Assembly (NCBI GenBank): GCA_020441735.1
Contig: JAGRLQ010000106.1
Coordinates: 5,844 to 25,017 of the forward strand
Reading direction: 5' to 3'
DNA from: Nitratireductor sp.
GTDB lineage: Bacteria; Pseudomonadota; Alphaproteobacteria; Rhizobiales; Rhizobiaceae
DNA: 19,174 nt
Part shown: one piece after another, positions 16,183 through 19,174 of the stretch
How positions within the stretch are numbered: the stretch's first letter is position 1
Layout: each line of letters starts with the position of its first letter
Made by a program: the position numbers and the translations under genes
Notes under the pieces: model-generated
The model's input: the letters and a program-made list of their open reading frames with translations, nothing else
Databases searched by the model: none
Told to the model about the DNA's origin: nothing

Positions 16183-16554
16183 ATGACGGACAAAAACGGC
16201 TACCTTACCACCCATGTTCTGGATACCGCGCGCGGCTGTCCGGCACAGGGAATCGTAATCACCCTCTACCGCCTGAAGGGTGAGGAGCGTGAGCGGATCG
16301 CCGCCACCGTGACCAATGACGATGGCAGAACCGATTCCCCCATCCTGCCGAAGGAGACTTTTTCGACGGGAGAATACGAACTGGTCTTTGCCACCGGCGC
16401 CTATCTGCGCGAACACGGCATGGTATCTCCCGATAGCGGGCCACTGTTTCTCGATGATATCCCGATCCGCTTCGGCATCGATGATCCGGACGCCCACTAT
16501 CATGTGCCGCTGCTGCTCTCGCCCTTCGGCTATTCGACCTACCGGGGAAGCTGA
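16183..16554 (+). CDS. uraH: 5-hydroxyisourate hydrolase (transthyretin-like)
   Basis: This 123-residue protein has the normal HIUase length. The N-terminal signature YLTTHVLDTARGCPA (7-21, catalytic His11), Arg49 in DDGRTD, YHVPLLLSPFGYSTYRGS (106-123, His107) and the exact C-terminal YRGS ending are diagnostic. It hydrolyses 5-hydroxyisourate made by PuuD to OHCU, which UraD then decarboxylates. No signal peptide is visible, so it is cytoplasmic. The ATG at 16183 has GGGA about 9 bp upstream; an upstream in-frame start at 16132 is not family-like. It is divergent from puuE-uraD and ends 9 bp before the convergent LysR gene. Confidence 0.95.
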   Translation: MTDKNGYLTTHVLDTARGCPAQGIVITLYRLKGEERERIAATVTNDDGRTDSPILPKETFSTGEYELVFATGAYLREHGMVSPDSGPLFLDDIPIRFGIDDPDAHYHVPLLLSPFGYSTYRGS

Positions 16555-16563
16555 GCCGGAAGC

Positions 16564-17469
16564 CTACTGGCCGAGCGCCTGCTTGCAGCCCGCCACCATG
16601 TAATCGATGAACAGCCGCACCTTCATGTCCTGCAGGCGCTTGTGGGGATAGATGCAGGAAAACGGCAGATCGGTGGGCGGCGTTGCCTCAGCCACCGATA
16701 CCAGTTCACCGGATACCAGATAGGGCGCGACCTCGAAACGCGGCTTGTTGATGATGCCGCAGCCCGCCAGCGCCCAGGCCGTCAGCACATCGCCGTCGTC
16801 GGATTCAAGCGGCGCGTCGAAGGAGAATTTTCGCACCCCCTCGCCGGTGCGCAGGTTCCAGGCATATTCGCTCGTGCCGGGAAAGCGCAGCATCAGGCAT
16901 TTGTGCCTCTGTTCGACAAGGTCCTCACCGCTTTCAGGCACCCCATGGGCTTCAAGATAGGCGGGCGAGGCGCATAGTACCCGTTCAAAATCATAGACCT
17001 TCTTGATGCGCATTTCGGAATCGCCCAGCGGGCCTAGCACAAACGCTGCATCCAGCCCTTCGGCGGCCACGTCCACCCTGCGGTCTGAAAGCCGCAGACG
17101 GACATTGAGATCGGGATATTCCTCCTTGAAGGCCGGTACCAGCGGCGCAATCAGCCGCTTTCCCATGCCAAGCGGTGCAGAGACGAAAATGGTTCCCTTC
17201 GGATTGGCGGTAATCTCCGCAATGCCGCTTTCAACCTCGTCGATCGTGTCGAGGATCTTGATGGCCCCCTTGTAGAACAACCGGCCCTGCTCTGTCGGCG
17301 TCACCGTTCGTGTCGTACGGTTGAACAGCCGAATGCCGAGATGCTTTTCCAGTTCGGCAATCCGGCTGCTGGCAACCGCTGCCGAAACCCGGAGATCGCG
17401 GCCCGCTGCCGACATGCTGCCGAGATCGTATACCCGCACAAAGGTCTTGAGATTTCTCACATATGCCAT
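16564..17469 (-). CDS. LysR-family transcriptional regulator, likely controls purine catabolism
   Basis: This 301-residue protein has a LysR HTH (residues 1-62: LKTFVRVYDLGSMSAAGRDLRVSAAVASSRIAELE region, then LGIRLFNRTTRTVTPTEQG) and a periplasmic-binding-like effector domain (about 90-295). The linker and RLSDRRVDVAAEGLDAAFVLG block are typical of the CrgA/AaeR-like LysR group. It is divergent from puuD with 125 bp between starts, the usual arrangement for a LysR protein and its target. A urate, allantoin or other purine intermediate as co-inducer is an inference. Shine-Dalgarno upstream of the ATG at 17469 is weak. Confidence 0.9.
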   Translation of the reverse strand: MAYVRNLKTFVRVYDLGSMSAAGRDLRVSAAVASSRIAELEKHLGIRLFNRTTRTVTPTEQGRLFYKGAIKILDTIDEVESGIAEITANPKGTIFVSAPLGMGKRLIAPLVPAFKEEYPDLNVRLRLSDRRVDVAAEGLDAAFVLGPLGDSEMRIKKVYDFERVLCASPAYLEAHGVPESGEDLVEQRHKCLMLRFPGTSEYAWNLRTGEGVRKFSFDAPLESDDGDVLTAWALAGCGIINKPRFEVAPYLVSGELVSVAEATPPTDLPFSCIYPHKRLQDMKVRLFIDYMVAGCKQALGQ

Positions 17470-17594
17470 AACAATTCGCTGATTATTACGTTTTTTTTGA
17501 AAGTCTTTGGACCTGTGGGTGGTTCTGTCAAGATGCAGGAACTGGCATTTTAACCGGCATCACCATCAAGCCTTAACACTGCCGGAGAGGCATC
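17470..17594. promoter_or_regulatory. Divergent LysR / puuD intergenic region
   Basis: This 125-bp gap should hold both promoters. Near the LysR start, ATAACAA-N5-TGATTAT (17468-17486) is an imperfect inverted repeat compatible with a LysR T-N11-A site. An A/T-rich run (GTTTTTTTTGAAAG, about 17490-17503) follows. GGAGAG precedes the puuD ATG. The promoter elements themselves cannot be fixed by eye. Confidence 0.35.
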
Positions 17595-18836
17595 ATGTAC
17601 GAATACGCGGTTGCCTGGGAATGGATGGCCTTCGCCGTGCGCTGGCTGCACGTCATCACGGCGATTGCCTGGATCGGCTCGTCCTTTTATTTCATCGCGC
17701 TCGACCTCGGGCTTCGCCAGCGTGAGGGCCTGCCCGTAGGCGCCCATGGCGAGGAATGGCAGGTTCACGGCGGCGGCTTCTACCATATCCAGAAGTATCT
17801 GGTGGCGCCCGCCGAAATGCCGGAGCATCTGACCTGGTTCAAATGGGAAAGTTACGCGACCTGGCTTTCCGGTGCCGCACTGCTGATGATTGTCTACTGG
17901 GCCGGTGCCGAACTCTTTCTCATCGATCCGATGAAGGCCGACCTTGCGGTCTGGCAGGCAGTCGCGATCTCCGCCGCCTCACTGACCATTGGCTGGATCA
18001 TCTACGACCAGCTTTGCAAGTCACCGCTCGGCGAAAATCCGACAGCGCTCATGGTGCTGCTGTTCGTCCTGCTGGTCATCATGGGCTGGGGCTACAACCA
18101 GATCTTCACCGGCCGGGCCATGATGCTCCATCTGGGCGCCTTCACGGCCACGATCATGACGGCCAACGTCGCCCACATCATCATTCCCAACCAGCGCATC
18201 GTCGTCGCCGACCTGAAGGCAGGCCGCACGCCCGATCCGAAATACGGCAAGATCGCCAAGCTCAGATCGACCCACAACAACTATCTGACCCTGCCGGTCA
18301 TCTTCCTGATGCTGTCGAACCATTATCCGCTGGCTTTTGCTACGCAGTATAACTGGGTGATCGCAGCACTGGTGTTCCTGATGGGCGTCACCATCCGCCA
18401 CTATTTCAACACCCGCCATGCCCGCGCTGGCAATCCGACCTGGACCTGGCTCGCCACCGCCCTGCTGTTTCTGGCCATCATCTGGCTTTCGAGCCTGGCA
18501 CCCGACGACCGTGAAACCGTATCGCGGGAAACCGGCATCCCCACCAATCATTTCACCGCTGCGGAAACCTTTCCCGAAGTGGTCGAACTGGTGCAGGGGC
18601 GCTGCGCCATGTGCCATGCGGAAATCCCCGGCTGGGAAGGCCTGATCGTCCCGCCGAAAGCCGTACTGCTGGAAAATGAGAGCCAGATCGCCGCCCGCGC
18701 GCGCCAGATCTACCTTCAGGCAGGCCGCAGCACCGCCATGCCGCCGCCAGGTGCTGCCGAATATGGCGTTACCCTGAGCGCTGAGGAGCGAAAGCTGCTG
18801 GTAAACTGGTATCAAAGTGCGCTAAGCGGTTCATAG
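17595..18836 (+). CDS. puuD: PuuD: membrane-bound urate oxidase with C-terminal cytochrome c
   Basis: This 413-residue protein has an N-terminal membrane domain (residues 1-300, about eight hydrophobic segments, DUF989/urate hydroxylase type). Characteristic blocks are RWLHVITAIAWIGSSFYFIALD, GGGFYHIQKYL, WFKWESYATWLSG, HLGAFTATIMTANV, IIIPNQR and STHNNYLTLPVIFLMLSNHYP. A periplasmic cytochrome c domain follows (320-413) with haem motif CAMCH at 337-341 and a likely Met ligand at Met382 (TAMPPP). It oxidises urate to 5-hydroxyisourate and passes electrons to the respiratory chain instead of making H2O2, unlike soluble uricase. The ATG at 17595 has GGAGAG upstream. It is divergent from the LysR gene; the malic enzyme gene starts 25 bp after its stop on the same strand, so readthrough is possible. 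Confidence 0.95.
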   Translation: MYEYAVAWEWMAFAVRWLHVITAIAWIGSSFYFIALDLGLRQREGLPVGAHGEEWQVHGGGFYHIQKYLVAPAEMPEHLTWFKWESYATWLSGAALLMIVYWAGAELFLIDPMKADLAVWQAVAISAASLTIGWIIYDQLCKSPLGENPTALMVLLFVLLVIMGWGYNQIFTGRAMMLHLGAFTATIMTANVAHIIIPNQRIVVADLKAGRTPDPKYGKIAKLRSTHNNYLTLPVIFLMLSNHYPLAFATQYNWVIAALVFLMGVTIRHYFNTRHARAGNPTWTWLATALLFLAIIWLSSLAPDDRETVSRETGIPTNHFTAAETFPEVVELVQGRCAMCHAEIPGWEGLIVPPKAVLLENESQIAARARQIYLQAGRSTAMPPPGAAEYGVTLSAEERKLLVNWYQSALSGS

Positions 18837-18861
18837 CCTGAGCTTGCAACGGGAGGGAGCA

Positions 18862-19174
18862 TTGGACAGGGACAAGGCCGCGCAATCGATCATTCGTCAG
18901 GCCGCGCTGGACTATCACGAGTTTCCCCAGCCGGGAAAACTGGAAATCCGCCCCACCAAGCCCATGGCAAGCCCGCGCGACCTGGCGCGGGCCTATTCAC
19001 CGGGCGTCGCCGAAGCCTGCCTTGCCATCAAGGACAATCCGCTCGATGCGGCTCGCTTCACCAGCCGCGCCAATCTCGTCGCCGTCGTTTCCAATGGAAC
19101 GGCCGCCCTTGGTCTCGGCAATATCGGCGCGCTTGCCTCCAAGCCGATCATGGAAGGCAAGGCGGTCCTGTTCA
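18862..19174 (+). CDS. Malic enzyme (NADP-type MaeB-like), N-terminal part, cut by window edge
   Basis: The first 104 codons are present and the frame is open to the end. The N-terminus reads DRDKAAQSIIRQAALDYH, then LEIRPTKPMASPRDLARAYSPGVAEAC (with the substrate-site Tyr of the AYSPGVAE motif), then NLVAVVSNGTAALGLGNIGALASKP and MEGKAVLF, which are hallmark malic-enzyme blocks. It decarboxylates malate to pyruvate with NAD(P). The start is TTG at 18862, with a strong GGGAGGGAG Shine-Dalgarno just upstream; no ATG fits before the conserved region. In MaeB-type proteins a C-terminal phosphotransacetylase-like domain follows; it lies beyond the window. Glyoxylate from purine breakdown enters central metabolism as malate, so the position may be functional, but this is inference. 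Confidence 0.93.
   Translation, partial: MDRDKAAQSIIRQAALDYHEFPQPGKLEIRPTKPMASPRDLARAYSPGVAEACLAIKDNPLDAARFTSRANLVAVVSNGTAALGLGNIGALASKPIMEGKAVLF

Overview
The window comes from a GC-rich alphaproteobacterial chromosome, most likely Hyphomicrobiales (Rhizobiales). Four gene types point there: an ALAS-type hemA (C4 haem pathway), an ArsR-methyltransferase fusion upstream of metF, a membrane cytochrome-c urate oxidase (PuuD), and an allantoinase-OHCU decarboxylase fusion. No rRNA, tRNA, CRISPR, insertion sequence or phage gene was seen. No gap between genes exceeds about 180 bp. Two genes run off the ends: a hydantoinase B/oxoprolinase-type protein on the left and a malic enzyme on the right.

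Left part (1-3589): after the end of the hydantoinase B-like gene comes a compact bufferin-type RiPP operon. It holds a Cys-rich secreted precursor (BufA2-like), a DUF692 multinuclear-iron peptide-modifying enzyme (BufB) and a DUF2063 partner (BufC). A 19-bp palindrome lies upstream of the precursor. A strong hairpin lies between precursor and enzyme, as expected if precursor must be made in excess of the enzymes. This is the most unusual system here. The family is only recently characterised (copper/metal-buffering peptides in Caulobacter), and this copy has no DoxX-like BufD.

Middle (3602-10905): a CAP-domain lipoprotein; a DMT-family exporter; an operon of an ArsR-methyltransferase regulator and metF, preceded by a perfect 20-bp AT-rich palindrome (probable autoregulatory operator tied to methionine/SAM-cycle status); a DUF2293 protein; a MOSC protein divergent from an AhpD-like peroxidase-related protein; hemA with a clear terminator and a perfect tandem 19-bp duplication in its leader; and a c2-type cytochrome c. 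An excellent FNR/FixK-type box with a matching -10 element lies upstream of the cytochrome gene.

Right part (11031-19174): an extensin-like putative peptidase, then a purine (urate to glyoxylate) catabolic island. PuuD oxidises urate to 5-hydroxyisourate. UraH hydrolyses that to OHCU. The UraD domain of the PuuE-UraD fusion makes allantoin, and its PuuE domain opens allantoin to allantoate. AllE acts on ureidoglycine and AllA on ureidoglycolate. An NCS2 xanthine/urate-type permease supplies substrate, and a LysR regulator divergent from puuD is the likely local controller. Allantoate amidohydrolase (AllC) and xanthine dehydrogenase are not in the window. A TTG-initiated malic enzyme gene begins just after puuD and is cut by the right edge.
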